From Jaltomata sinuosa (Eukaryota > Streptophyta > Magnoliopsida > Solanales > Solanaceae), in the NCBI GenBank assembly GCA_003996215.1, contig QJPP01001818.1, positions 1 to 64,000 on the forward strand: a DNA stretch of 64,000 nucleotides. Direction: 5' to 3'. Shown here one piece after another: positions 21,648-33,700 of this stretch. Every line of letters starts with the position of its first letter. Positions within the stretch are counted from its first letter, which is position 1. The notes under the pieces are model-generated. The model was not told where the DNA came from, searched no databases, and saw only the letters and a list, made by a program, of their open reading frames with translations. The position numbers and the translations under genes are program-made.

Positions 21648-22944
21648 AGACTAAGACTAGTAATGGCTTAAAATTTTGTTTACCTCTAGTGTAGTACTCA
21701 TTATTAAGGTCTCTTTCCTGAGAATGGCTGTGCATGTATTTGAAGTACCAAATGAAAGGCAACAGGATACTTCTTTTTCATTTTTACTTGTTTTCTTTTT
21801 CTTTCTTTTTTCAGTCAAATTGAACTATTTTATTGACTCTTTGATGAAGTATTCTAAAGCTTCATTTGGTAGGAAGAATGGTATCATGAAAAGTAACTAA
21901 TCCTGCATTTGGCAGGGCAGGAAAGAAATTCATTCTTCACTGGAAGTGTCCAATAACATTAATTTTGGTACTCAAGTATTACTCTAGCTGTTTAGTATTC
22001 GATGACATTATGTCGATGATAAGATTTGTCATATAAACTAAAGAAGTTGGAACAAATATCAATATGTATGTATGTGAATTTGAATGGAAGGGATTGGTTC
22101 CTTCTGATGTCATTCTTAACGAGAATATTTTTGTTTATCTTAATGCATTTATTCAAAATAAAATTAATTTCATGTATTCTAACTGAAGTATATTGTACAT
22201 TTTATTAATATTTTGAAAAAAATTGTAAAATATATTATGAAGTGAAAGTATTATATGTCTTCTAAGTATTAGTATTAATTTCATATTCATTAAATATATG
22301 TTGTCTTAATTATTTGATTCTATTATTAACTTCATTTATCAAGAAAGATATTGCACTGCAATCTAGATTTTCATATCAGCAAATAGAGTTCTTGAGAAAG
22401 AGTATGGTGTACGTTGTGAAGTTGAAAATTCTATACTTTCATGTATATAAAAAATAAAACATTTTGATCAACCAAATATGAAAAAATTGAAAAACATTTT
22501 CTAAAACAGTTTCCTCCATACCAAACACACCCTGATTGCTGGTTGCTTTGTAAATTTATTTCAGGTGATTAATATATACAATTAGTTACCTAAAGAAAAA
22601 AGAATGCAATTATATTCAAGAACTGATAGTATTATGATATACGGATTATAAAGAGATAAAATTGATAAAAAGGCAAAGAAGATATTTAATATTATAAAAT
22701 TATAACATAAAATATTTTATCATATTTTAATTTTCTTTAACATGTATTCACTAGTATGGATTAATTCAAAAAAATTGATTTCCTTAGGTAAACATTTCCC
22801 ACTGAGAATATTCTCCGTATAATAGAAAACTTTCCTCAACTAAGTTCTTAGAAATTCAAAGAAATATTGTATTTTATACATATATAATAGACCATCGGAA
22901 AAGAAAATACAAATATAACCAACCGAAAACCAATTTCTTGAATT

Positions 22945-22998
22945 GTGGTATAGTGGTAAATATTTCTTCATCTTTGCTCAAAGATCTCGGGTTTGAGT
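22945..22998 (+). other. tRNA-like relic (A and B box)
   Basis: TGGTATAGTGG fits an internal A box and GGTTTGAGTCT a B box of RNA polymerase III, about 40 bp apart. No acceptor stem or cloverleaf can be closed, so this is a SINE head or a decayed tRNA, not a working tRNA gene. Confidence 0.5.
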
Positions 22999-23012
22999 CT
23001 TACTCTGTTTAG

Positions 23013-23348
23013 ATGGTTGTTACGTATTGTTTCATAGTGTATGGTATAGTATTGTGTCGTAATATATTGTACATAATCCACAATGTGAAGGATAAACCTA
23101 CGAGAAAAGCAGGGTGCATGGTAGGACTACTATAAAAAGGTTAGATAAAGGATAAAATAGGACTATTAAATAATAATTTGAGATAAAATAAGAAAAAAAT
23201 ATAAGGTAACGATGCGATTACACCAAATCGGCCGTTACATAAAATGGCTAACCGTTAAATCAGACTGTACAATATAATATATTTTAAGTAACAATCAAAA
23301 CATGATATTTGCAGTAACGATACAATATAATATCATGGGTAACAACCA
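23013..23348. mobile_element. MITE with GATGGTTGTTAC terminal repeats
   Basis: Left end TGTTTAGATGGTTGTTAC begins near 23007 and right end GTAACAACCATCCAAACA ends near 23358, forming an imperfect 18-bp inverted pair. Related ends occur near 51983-52190 and, left end only, near 63634. No open frame inside. Confidence 0.7.
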
Positions 23349-24000
23349 TCCAAACAAAGCGTTATTAAGCGTGAAGTCGCTTTCAGTAAGAACCCTTTTA
23401 CCCCAAAATGAGATTTCTATACAAATTTGAATTAGTCGACCTCCAAAGCAACTAAGCAAGTATTGGACCTGGTCGAAAACCAAAAAAGAAAAAAGAAATC
23501 CTTTTCCTGAATTCGAAGAAAAAGAGGCGTAATTATCCGTAATCAGCGCCAAGATGCCACACTTTAGGCTACTAATATGCTTCCGTCACCAATTATCAAG
23601 AGAAAAATAGGTCTCTATTAACAAGAATTTGCTGGTTTAGGTACAACTGGTTCATTAATCCATAAACTGATGGAGTTTGCCCAATAAAAAAACTGCAGCC
23701 ACGTGCTAATTGCCCTTCCAAGATATCAAACTTTGCTTCTTGCTTTAAATAAATACGAAAACTATACACTACATTTCAGGAGGAGGGCACATAAAAGAAT
23801 GACCTTAACTTAATCATAGCCAACTGGCCAAATTGCTGCTTGCCAAGTATATAGTGGGCATTTGTGTAATGCTGAAAAAATGGTTTAAAAAAAACTAGCA
23901 ACCTCCAATCCGGTTCCTTACATATGGATTGCCTAACTGACCATCTAATAATGGATCAAATATGGAATTATCCACTAAAATGGATAATATGCATATTCAT

Positions 24001-24385
24001 ATTTAGTTGGGTGAGTACTTTTTAATAAATAATTATTATTTTTAATGTTACTTTTTATTTATTACCATCTATAGTAATATTTGATAAATCTACACTATGT
24101 ATTAAAAGTGAATTATGCATACAATATAAATGTATTTTAAGTGTTTTGAAATGTATTATGCTTGTTTGGTAAGAAATTGGCACAATGTATTATACGTGTA
24201 TTAAAGTGTGTGATAAATGTATTATTCATGAATAAACATATATTATATGTGTTTTATAAATTGTTTTCTGCAATATGTATTAAAATTGTATTATAAATGT
24301 ATTATTAGTGTCCAGTGAATAAAAAATGTCATTGCTATAGATGGTAAATATTTTCTTAATATAGCATATCTATGTAAGTTTCCCT
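24001..24385. repeat. AT-rich dispersed repeat (copy 1)
   Basis: About 385 bp align with 58428-58815, from GGGTGA.TACTTTTTAATAAATAATTA to CATATCTATGTA.GTTTCC. Internal ACCATC.ATAGTAA and TTGCTATAGATGGTAAATA form a short inverted pair. It looks like a MITE-class element without coding capacity. Confidence 0.8.
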
Positions 24386-24493
24386 AATCATCAAATACCT
24401 ATTTGTGTGCTTGTTATTGTCATGACTTCTTGCTTTCCAGGAGTCTAAGCTTATTTTGACTTTTAGTTTGTCTGCATGAATGTTGCATCCTAG

Positions 24494-24690
24494 ATGGCGA
24501 AAGTTCAGTAGCCGAAAGCATCACTAGCTTACGCTATGATCCGAGCAGCACGGAGCACGTGAAATCTCGTGTGAATCAGCAAGGACCACCTTGCTGCCTC
24601 CCATAGGAGTCTGGATCGTGTCTTGATCTCAGTGTGGCTGATCATTCTCTAGGATCAGCTACTGTTCATCGTCTTGGACCTCGAGTTAGA
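24494..24690. pseudogene. Chimeric organellar rRNA fragment (nuclear plastid/mitochondrial insertion)
   Basis: Bases 24494-24590 match the sense strand of an organellar large-subunit rRNA (GTGTGAATCAGCAAGGACCA). From about 24588 the sequence switches to the antisense strand of organellar small-subunit rRNA (CTGCCTCCCATAGGAGTCTG, then CAGTGTGGCTGATCAT), around positions 260-355 of 16S. The joint falls in CCTTGCTGCC. Most differences from the organellar sequence as I remember it are C-to-T or G-to-A, the usual decay of methylated nuclear copies. It is not a functional rRNA gene. Plastid versus mitochondrial origin is not settled. Confidence 0.8.
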
Positions 24691-25675
24691 AGGCAGATTG
24701 TCCTTTCTCCATTATAGTAGTACTGGTCAATTGGTCTTCTTTGAAGGCTAGAAGCATCCTCAAGTCATTGAGGATGGTCACCTTTCTGATCTAACACCAC
24801 AGGCCATGGCCAGGGATCATCCTCTCGACAGAAAAGGTAGATTTCATTCTCACTTGACCACGATCCATATGATAAATCGGTTAACCCATTTTTTACCTGT
24901 GTTAAGTATGGGTTTTTACCTGTTTTAAGTATGGGTGGTTCGGATATTTTATTCCTTTTTTGTTTAACATGTCTTCAACCAACCCGTTTGCCACTCCTAC
25001 ACTGGTGGATCCAACAACGGGGGTTTTGCGGGTTGAGTAGATTATATACATATATACATTTTTAGAACATTGTCTCAACTGAGAAGCTACAACGTTTAAA
25101 TTCTGAAATCAACCATTGTGAAACAGAGGAAGATCTCGTTTTGCATATTCAGCAACTAGTCTTCTTAAACTTACTAAATTAATTCAGCATTGTCAAGACT
25201 AAGATTGTGGTCCTAAACATAAAGTGACGATTTCCACATGTTGAGCCAAAATTCCGTTACCACTTGCAAGTTGCAATAGTATAAACATTCTTTTACACTC
25301 AATTCCATCTAACGTTAGAATATATGAAAGAATATTCACAATCATATCATATCCCATTAATTCCCACAATGCCTTCCTCTAATAGAAAGTTTTCCATATA
25401 TATCAACAACAATAACAAGGAATATCACTTGGAAACCATATAGGGAAGTAGTCCTCTTGTGGTAAGTTTCATTCAAATATGCTAACTGGTACTTGTTTTA
25501 CTATCTAAATCATTTCACACATCTATAAGCTTTCCTTTTCTGTAAACTCTATAAGTAGTAAAAATCAATCATGCAGAAAGGTCTTCATGATGTCCTAGTA
25601 AGTACTTAATTAGTACAATTGGAGTTCCCAGAATAAGATTGCTTGGTGAAAACACATCCAGCTCGACGAAATACC

Positions 25676-27803
25676 ATGCCACTCACGGCTCAGCAGAGTT
25701 CACTGGACTACAATGTGAGTTTCACTTCTGCTTTCATTGTTGTTAGTGATTTACAGAATTTCTGATAGCATTCTGAATATTTTTTGCTCTTAGAAGGGTA
25801 AGTTAAAGAACAAAATTATGACAAGAACTAGAAGGTGTTTCGAGCCAACCAGAAATAATTTCACTTCTTACAATCAATCATCAGAGGTACCTAGCAGCCC
25901 TGCCAATGCAATGGAGTTCTTGAGTCGACCGTGGAGTCCATCTTCTAGTGATCTCCTGCAAATGTTTTCATCAAGTGTAAGAAACCAACATATTGCTATT
26001 TCAGTCAGAAGTATAACTAAGGATTTATATAAAAAGAGAAAAGATTGTTAATCGTCAACCATATTCGTTTCAAATGAAAAGCTAACAGCAGGAGTACTTG
26101 ATGCTAACCGACAATATGCAATTACTGTAGTTTACATTGCCCTCCCTCATCTTTTGAGAAATGGTGCCTTGCTTGAACATGCATAATGATGTCAATTGAA
26201 AACTGGAAATATAAACATAAACACAAAACACCCTTAACACACTTCTCTGCTTTTGCAGAATCTCTTGTTGAAAGACACAGGAGGCAGAGAGGATTATGAA
26301 GAACAAGGTGAGGAAATACTGGACAGTTCAAGCAACCGAGCTTTTACCAACAAACAGTATATTAAGGTGATCAATCACAAACTCCTTCCACCCCACCCCA
26401 AAAAAGCAACCATGAGGATGACTTCGACCCATCCACTAATTAGAATGTCAAGATATAACTATTGCGCGCAGTTGATTAAATCGAGTCTCTAGTTAGCATG
26501 TGTCTTTGTTATTGAGATTCAGCTCCATTTCTAATTCCAATGGTGTACTCGTGCTTCCATATCATAGGTGGACTTGCATCACATGAAGGGATGGCTAAAA
26601 AGCAAATCTCCATTTTGGTTCTTTAGATCAGATCAAGAAAAGAAAGAGAAACTCCGATTACAAACTGCAAAATTACATGCTGTCCTTTCTCTCACACAGC
26701 TTGCTTCAGGAATTGCTGGATTCGCTAGCAATAGCAGCTCAGAAATACGAGACTCCCACCAAATCAATTATGACAGGGAAGGAAAATGGAGCCACAATAT
26801 GGGTAATGTAGTTGCTTCAGCTGCTGCTCTGATGACTACGGTATGTGCTGAGGCAGCAGAATCTCTAGGAGCAGGAAGAGCTCAGGTTGCATCTGCAGTC
26901 AATTCTGGCCTGGCCATCCAAACCCCAATGGATATGATTGCAGTGACAGCCACAGCAGCCACATGTAATATTTTCCACAATATCAATTAGAACTGATAAC
27001 ACCATATTTCTGTTTTTTGGTCACATTAGCATTAGTTCTAAATGGCTGCTTGTTTACTAGGTTTACGAGGAGCTGCAATTCTTAAATCGAGAGCCATAGA
27101 GGATTCCTCTCCTAGGATCCCAGAGATGCTCACTACAGGCGCCCGAATATGGATAATAATGCCCTCAGGTAAGAACCAAATCTCCTGAAAATTTTCTTAT
27201 AGGTGATTTAGCACTTGAGCCGAGGGTCTTTCAGAAACAGACTCTCTACCTCCGCGAGGTAGGTAAGGTCTATGTACGCTACCTTCCCCGGACCCCACTT
27301 GTGGGACTACACTGGGTATGTTGTTGTCGTTGTAGATGCAGATAGGTTTCTCACTCCAATTCTACCTGCCTAGATATGATAGTTTGAGTTTTTGTTTATT
27401 ACATCACAGGACATAAAGAGGACAAATGGGTGACCCTACACCTGAAGCAAAACCAACTGATACTGAGCCTCAAAAGGAAGTACTTTGGAACTCTAAGAGC
27501 TTCAAAAGAATGTATATCTGTTCAATTTCTATTTATTGCCTCAAAACTTGATGGTTCTCTCCTTTTTAGACATTATTATCCTCGTAATATAAAAAAAGAA
27601 GCAGCTCCTAATACTAAAATACTTACCCTTGTTCAGACAAGCTGATCAACATCATAAAAGAATGTTTGGAGGCTCAAGACCAGTACTTTGTTAGCTTGAG
27701 GACGAACAATGGAGTCATCAAGCTTCTTTTCAAAGATGAAATGCAATCAAGCATCTGGATATCTACCATTTCCGGTGTTTTGAAGATGCAAAGATCCTCT
27801 TGA
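25676..27803 (+). CDS. VAN3-binding protein / FORKED-like (DUF828 plus PH-like domain)
   Basis: Seven exons: 25676-25714, 25794-25976, 26259-26366, 26568-26964, 27061-27168, 27410-27511 and 27637-27803. All borders are GT-AG and the spliced frame closes at 367 residues. The N-terminal part has the family's MEFLSRPWSPSSSDLLQMFS motif (about residues 50-70). The central helical region includes KLHAVLSLTQLASGIAGFAS and ASAAALMTTVCAEAAESLGA (about residues 140-220). The C-terminus is a pleckstrin-homology-like domain with KWVTLHLKQNQLILSLKRKY and a final amphipathic segment (SSIWISTISGVLKMQRSS). Relatives bind the ARF-GAP VAN3/SCARFACE and act in vesicle traffic that steers PIN auxin carriers and leaf-vein joining. 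The protein is at the short end of the family. The 13-codon first exon is the least certain part. Confidence 0.87.
27210..27333 (+). mobile_element. TS-type SINE in intron 5 of the FORKED-like gene
   Basis: GAGCCGAGGGTCTTTCAGAA, then GACCCCACTTGTGGGACTAC and a TTGTTGTCGTTG tail, match the SINE at 19513. No clear target duplication was found. Confidence 0.85.
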
Positions 27804-27946
27804 GAAAAGAGGTCTCTGTTGTACAAAAATATTTTATTTGTTATGTCATACAGACAAAACCAAGAATTTACCCAAAAAGAATGCATGCAACATTTTTCTC
27901 ACGAAACATAATTCTATTGGATAGTTACTGCCCGAAGTCATACATG

Positions 27947-28113
27947 ACCAAAGGCAGAACCAGGATTTGAACTTTATGGGTTCTAAGTTCTAGGATATAT
28001 AGCGACATCATGTGCTAATAACTAAGTTCTAATTTAATTTTTGCACATATTTAGTGAATTTCTTTATATAAATATAGGTTGGATTTGGTCGAACCCGTCT
28101 AGCTCCACCCCTG
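27947..28113. mobile_element. hAT-like MITE with 8-bp target duplication (7/8)
   Basis: Flanks are CATACATG (27939-27946) and CATACATC (28114-28121). Ends AGGCAGAACCAGG and CTAGCTCCACCCCTG are imperfect inverted repeats of the family also seen at 41124, 51290 and 62043. Confidence 0.7.
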
Positions 28114-30126
28114 CATACATCAAAAGTCTATGTTGCCATTTCCTGTCACATAATGTAAAGCTCAAGTAGTCTAAGAGGCACCTCAAGAAAGAACACATTC
28201 CCATACCAGAGATTCATAAACTTCACTTAAGCCTCTAACTCCAATTCTAAAAGGCAATTTTAATTGTAGGATTAAACAAGAAATGCTTGATGTAGAATTA
28301 ACTCATTGATACATAGTTAATTCTACCAATTTAAATTCTAACCATAAAGGTAACACTATACAAAATTTCCCTTATGACTAGACTATTGCCAAAAGCCCAA
28401 TAAGAAGAGGAACGGGAAATGGTAGAATCCACGTCGCAAATATCTAGCACTCTTGAGAGAGAAAACCATATATAGGAAGAATATTTATATGGACCTTGAT
28501 CCTAACTCAACCGCAAAAGTTAACACATGATAGAAGGACTGCCCGAATTAAACTGTATAAGGAAACCACAACCCCTCAACATTGAGAAGCACAACAACAA
28601 AGATCGATTGGTTAAATAGACTCAAAATCTATGATATCTATGAGCTTTGATATTATATTGAATATTTTCCATAACCTTCAAAATGCTATATACGCTACGT
28701 CTTCAATAAATCAATATATGACTTTTTTTATTTCTTAGGTGGGAAGATTTGCGGTTTAATAGTTATATATCGTTGGCAGTATTGCAACTTCTAACATTTC
28801 ATTATCAGTAATCTATAGAATATTTTTACAAAAATGATTTAGTGTAACTTTCTTCTAGAGGTAAGTAATGTAATTGAAATCAAGTTACATTATATATAGG
28901 TGATTCTCCCTATTTATAAATGTTGACATTTTCTATGATTTATAAATTATTAAAATAAACTACAACATTTAATTATATAAGCACATATACATGCACATAA
29001 ACTATAGAATTTCCTGTTCCAGCTGCTGGATCTGATACCATAACAAAAGGTCCGGTTTTTTGTCATTGAGTAGTTGTTTTATATTAGAATTAGTAATTCG
29101 ATGACATAATTTCCTAATACAAAGCAATAATACAGTGGAGTCGATCCAAAGCACTGGCCATTATGTTCTTTTTATTTAAAGTAAGCTTTTTGTTTTAGCT
29201 TTATTGGCTACAGGGATTTCATGTTTTTAAAATAATACTTCTTAATTCCCCAAAAGAATTTTGGTTGTATAATATTCTCATGTCATGTATTGATTGCTTG
29301 GTGGTACTAAACTATTTGTCCACTGTATCCCTTCGCACTTGCTTATAACTACTAAAGACAATCAGATGGCTGACAACCACTAAACCTTAGTTTCCAAATA
29401 GACAAGTGCAATGAACTACTCTGTTTGTTTTAATTTGACTCACATAAAGTTTAATAATATTAAAAAAAAAAATTAAATCTTGTGATCTTAAATTAAATGT
29501 GTATAATGTACTAAAATATTTTTTGAATCTTGTGATCTTAAATATGTTATTTAGGATGTTGAGGCGTAAAGAGTTACTAAATATAGAAAGTGACATTCTT
29601 TTTCAAAGAGACTACACAGGAAAGTAAGACGCAAAAATTCAACGGTTGGACTAATATTAAGACAAACACACTTTTTCATACTATTTCATTTTCTTCTCCC
29701 AACCCCTTTTAGAAAGTTACTATGTTACTTATGGAACCTCATATTTTCTCGACGCAAATATTTGTGTTCAAGTCAATTAGAGCTGAAATAGAAGAAAAAA
29801 AGAATAACCTGACAGGATCTAAGATTTTAAACCCATACCCGCCAAGTATACATACATACTTATGTCTGTGTGTAGAGAAAAATTTGTATATATTCAAGTT
29901 TACAGATATAATAGATATTCAGCCATCAATTTAAATTAATGGAATGACATTTCTACTAATTAATGTATATTTCTATGTTTTGTCTAAAGATTACTGTATT
30001 TTATTAGTATCTCGTAGTTGTATATGCTAGACCATTGATACCTTACATTTGAAAACGCATTCCACATCCATTCTTTTCCTAAGAAATACAAGCTGATCCT
30101 GATAACGAAGAATATAAAGTGACATT

Positions 30127-30245
30127 ACAGCAACAATAACATATCCAATATAATCCAACAAGTGGGATCTGAAAAAAATAAGATGTAGGCAGATCTTGTC
30201 CCTAGCTTTGACGGGTAGAGAGGTGGTTTCCGATAGACCTTACCC
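30127..30245 (-). mobile_element. TS-type SINE, reversed, upstream of ABCB
   Basis: CAACAATAACATATCC (tail complement) and CAACAAGTGGGATCTG identify the family. Flanking TAAAGTGACATT (30115-30126) and TAAAGTGACGTT (30246-30257) are a 12-bp target duplication with one mismatch. Confidence 0.85.
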
Positions 30246-30672
30246 TAAAGTGACGTTGTTGGATCAAAATAATACTCTCGATCAGTTTTAAATGCCACAA
30301 TAATTTAATCTTCTATTATATTTGTAATTTTGTTAATCAAAAGCAAGTGAAACCAACTATACTTCATAGAATATACCGCAGAAGAACGAATATATAGCAC
30401 TTAATGCATAACTATGGGAACTAGCTTCTTGGATTCCTCAGCTGCATGAGATGCTTGGTCCAATGACTCAATCTTAAAAGGGAATTGAAAATATTAGAAC
30501 TAAATAATCCTCAGACTTGGACAAAAAGAAACAAAGTTGCTTAGACTAATCTCTTTTGTCAACATGATTGATTAGTATATTTGTATATTATTTCCTTAGG
30601 TATATCCCAGCAAATATTCCTCGTGGACGTTACTAACGATATGTTTGTATTAGATATGTTAAAACACATGCA

Positions 30673-30680
30673 TATAAATA
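30673..30680 (+). promoter_or_regulatory. TATA box of the ABCB gene
   Basis: TATAAATA lies 45 bp upstream of the ATG at 30718. Transcription would start near 30700-30708, downstream of the other in-frame ATG at 30697, which is the reason for choosing 30718 as the start. Confidence 0.6.
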
Positions 30681-30717
30681 GAACCAGTACGTGTGCATGA
30701 AAACAACAGAGAGAAAG

Positions 30718-33700
30718 ATGGCTCAAGTTAGAGAAGCCATTGATGATCACGATGAGCAGAGAGGAAAAACTGAGGGGGACGAGAACAACGCGATTAAGAA
30801 GGCTACATCTGAGACTTTACCATTTCACAAACTACTGAGCGAAGCAGATGCACTTGACTGGACACTCATGGCTTTGGGGACATTGGGTTCCATTGTCCAT
30901 GGACTTGCCCAACCTGTTGGCTATTTTCTGCTAGGCAAAGCCCTTGATGCATTTGGAAACAATATTGATGACACTGCAGCAATGGTTAGAGCACTCAAAA
31001 AGGTATAACCCTTACTGGCATATCCAAAATCATGAAGTAGGCGGTCGGACAATATTTGATAGAAATTGAAGAAAAAAAGTATATTTGAAGTTAAAGTCGA
31101 AAAAAAAGTACTTGGAAGTGTAATACATATTCACTTGGAGAAGTGTCTTACTCAGCTGTTTTGCTTACACTTATTTCAGGTCGTCCCTTATGTCTGGTAT
31201 ATGGCCTTTGCAACATTTCCTGCTGGAGTGCTGGGTAACCTTACTCCTATCATACTAAAGTTTCAATTAGCAAGACTCAAAATCGCACAGATTTGAAACA
31301 GTAGAAACTCAACTCCATAAATTTTGTACTTAAAAGTGCTTATGTGGAATATGCAGAGATAGGATGCTGGATGTACGCTAGTCAAAGACAAGTAGCACGT
31401 TTGAGACTGAAATTTCTAAGTGCAGTGCTAAGACAGGATATTGGTGCATTTGATACAGAGCTAACTACTGGCAAAGTACTTACAGGCATAAGCAACCACA
31501 TGTCACTCATACAGGACACCATCGGAGAAAAGGTACAAAATCTCATCCCTATAAACATTACCGTTAGCTTCAAAGCATTTACCAAAAATATTAGTTAAGA
31601 AACATCTTTACAAAGAGAACAAATATCAGAAATGAAAGGTAGCAGGAGTTAGTTTTTTTCTTTTTACAACTCAAACACCCTCATAATCAGTAGCTTAACA
31701 ACCCAAGAAGCCCTCCCTCCCCCGGAAGAGGTATAGTTAATTTTCAAAAATGCTTCCTCATACCTGCACCAGTTGCCTGTCGTACAAAATCGAGTTCAAA
31801 GACAGTCCAATAGCAGGTGGAAAGATTTGCTTAACAAAAGTTACTTATAACATCGTGCACATCCAGAAGTTCATAAATCTCTATTACAATCTAATATCAT
31901 CCATTTATACCTAACATTTCTTCTTTTCACGTGACAGTTGGGACATTTTCTATCATGCATTGCAACGTTTGGTTCTGGAGTCTTAATTGCTTTCGTATCC
32001 TGCTGGGAAGTGTCTCTCCTATCCTTACTAGTTGTTCCACTGATAATGTTAACTGGCGCCAGTTACACAAAGAGAATGAGTGAGATGTCGAATATAAAAA
32101 TGGCATACCTTTCAGCGGCCACATCAATGGTAGAAGAGGTGACAAGTTATAGCAATTTCTTCAGTAACAGTCTCATCTTATTGTGCATAGTCCAATTGCC
32201 AATCTTATTTTGCAATATCAAATGACAATTTATTCATACTGCATATCTGATGCTCTATGACAGACAATCTCCCAGATCAGAACTGTATTTGCTTTTGTTG
32301 GAGAAAATTTATCAATCAAATCCTTCTCAGATTGCATAGAAAGACAAATGAGGATAAGCAAGAAAGAAGCATTTATAAAAGGTATTGGAACAGGCATGTT
32401 CCAGACTATAACTTTCTCTTCGTGGGCTCTTATTGTATGGGTGGGAGCTGTTGTTGTAGCAGCCAAAAGATCAACAGGAGGAGATGTCATAGCTGCAGTT
32501 ATGAGTATTCTGTTTGGAGCAATGTAAGAGCAAAAACCTCATATTCTTCAACAGATTCTTCATATTATGATGAAGAAACTCAAGTACCTTAGCAACAGCA
32601 ACCACATGAGTTTTTCTTTTTCTTTTTTCAAATTTCAGATCACTTACGTATGCTGCACCAGATATACAAATCTTCAATCAAGCAAAAGCAGCAGGAAAGG
32701 AAGTTTTCCAGATGATCGACAGGAAACCCATAATAAATGCCAACTCCGGAGGGATGACATTTGAAGTAATAGATGGCAATATCAACATACGGGATGTATA
32801 CTTTGCTTATCCATCACGGCAGGACAAGTTAGTTCTTCAAGGCTTTTCTTTGTCAATTCCAGCAGGAAAAGTAGTGGCACTTGTTGGGAGTAGCGGGTGT
32901 GGTAAAAGCACCATCATGTCACTACTAATGAGATTTTATGATCCCGTGAGAGGTTGGTCAAATATTCATTATATCATTACTTTTAGATACTGAATTTGCA
33001 GAAGCATCTGACAAAAGAAATGTTCATACTGCATCAATCAAATACAATATGTAAATTACACAAAAATCCAAAAACTCACTCAGTATGATAACCATCAGGT
33101 GAGATTCTCCTAGACAACCACAACATCAAAGATCTTGATTTAAAGTTTCTTAGGAGAAACATAGGAGTAGTTTCCCAGGAGCCATCCCTATTCGCTGGCA
33201 GCATCAAAGACAACATTAAGATGGGAAACATTGACGCAAATGATCAACAGATTGAAAGAGCTGCCTTGTTGGCAAATGCACATTCTTTCATATCCCAGCT
33301 ACCGGATCAATATCTAACAGAGGTCAGACCACTATCACTCATATACACGATCAACTGTTTCATTAGGCTAATTCTAGAAAGAAAAAAAAAAGAAATATAG
33401 CCGTCTACACAGTTTGTGGTATTCAGTTCCGCATATTTTCAATAGAATGAATGATTAGATTTTCTAAATCAAGAAGTTATGGGCAAAACCATGCTGGAAG
33501 GAACAGGAAAATTAGTAATAATACAACAACAACAACATACCCGGTGTAATCCCACAAGTGGGGTCTGGGAGGGTAGGATGTACGCAGACCTTACCTCTAC
33601 CTTTGTGGGATAGAGAGGTTGTTTTTGATAGACCCTCTGCTCATAAGAAATTTAACAGTGCAAGAAAGTAAGAAAGAAAAAGAGATAACAAAATAGCAAT

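Larger units (their letters stand above)
20335..25675. other. Long intergenic region with repeat fragments
   Basis: No gene was found across 5.3 kb. It holds a miniature SINE fragment (21615-21647), a MITE end near 22495-22545 (ATACCAAACACACCC), a tRNA-like relic (22945-22998), a MITE with GATGGTTGTTAC ends (23013-23348), an AT-rich repeat also found near 58.4 kb (24001-24385), and a scrambled organellar ribosomal DNA fragment (24494-24690). Confidence 0.6.
27804..30717. other. Intergenic between FORKED-like and ABCB genes
   Basis: AT-rich. Holds a hAT-like MITE (27947-28113), a reversed SINE (30127-30245) and the ABCB promoter. No gene is supported; the short open frames here lack any family features. 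Confidence 0.6.

Noticed and set aside
22945..22998. A functional tRNA gene
   Set aside because: A and B boxes fit, but the acceptor and anticodon stems do not pair.
24494..24690. A working rRNA gene
   Set aside because: Two fragments in opposite orientation, short and mutated; only a dead nuclear copy is supported.
32257..32592. 111-codon open frame overlapping the ABCB gene
   Set aside because: Shadow of ABCB exon 5 in another frame; the ABC transporter frame gives the conserved protein.
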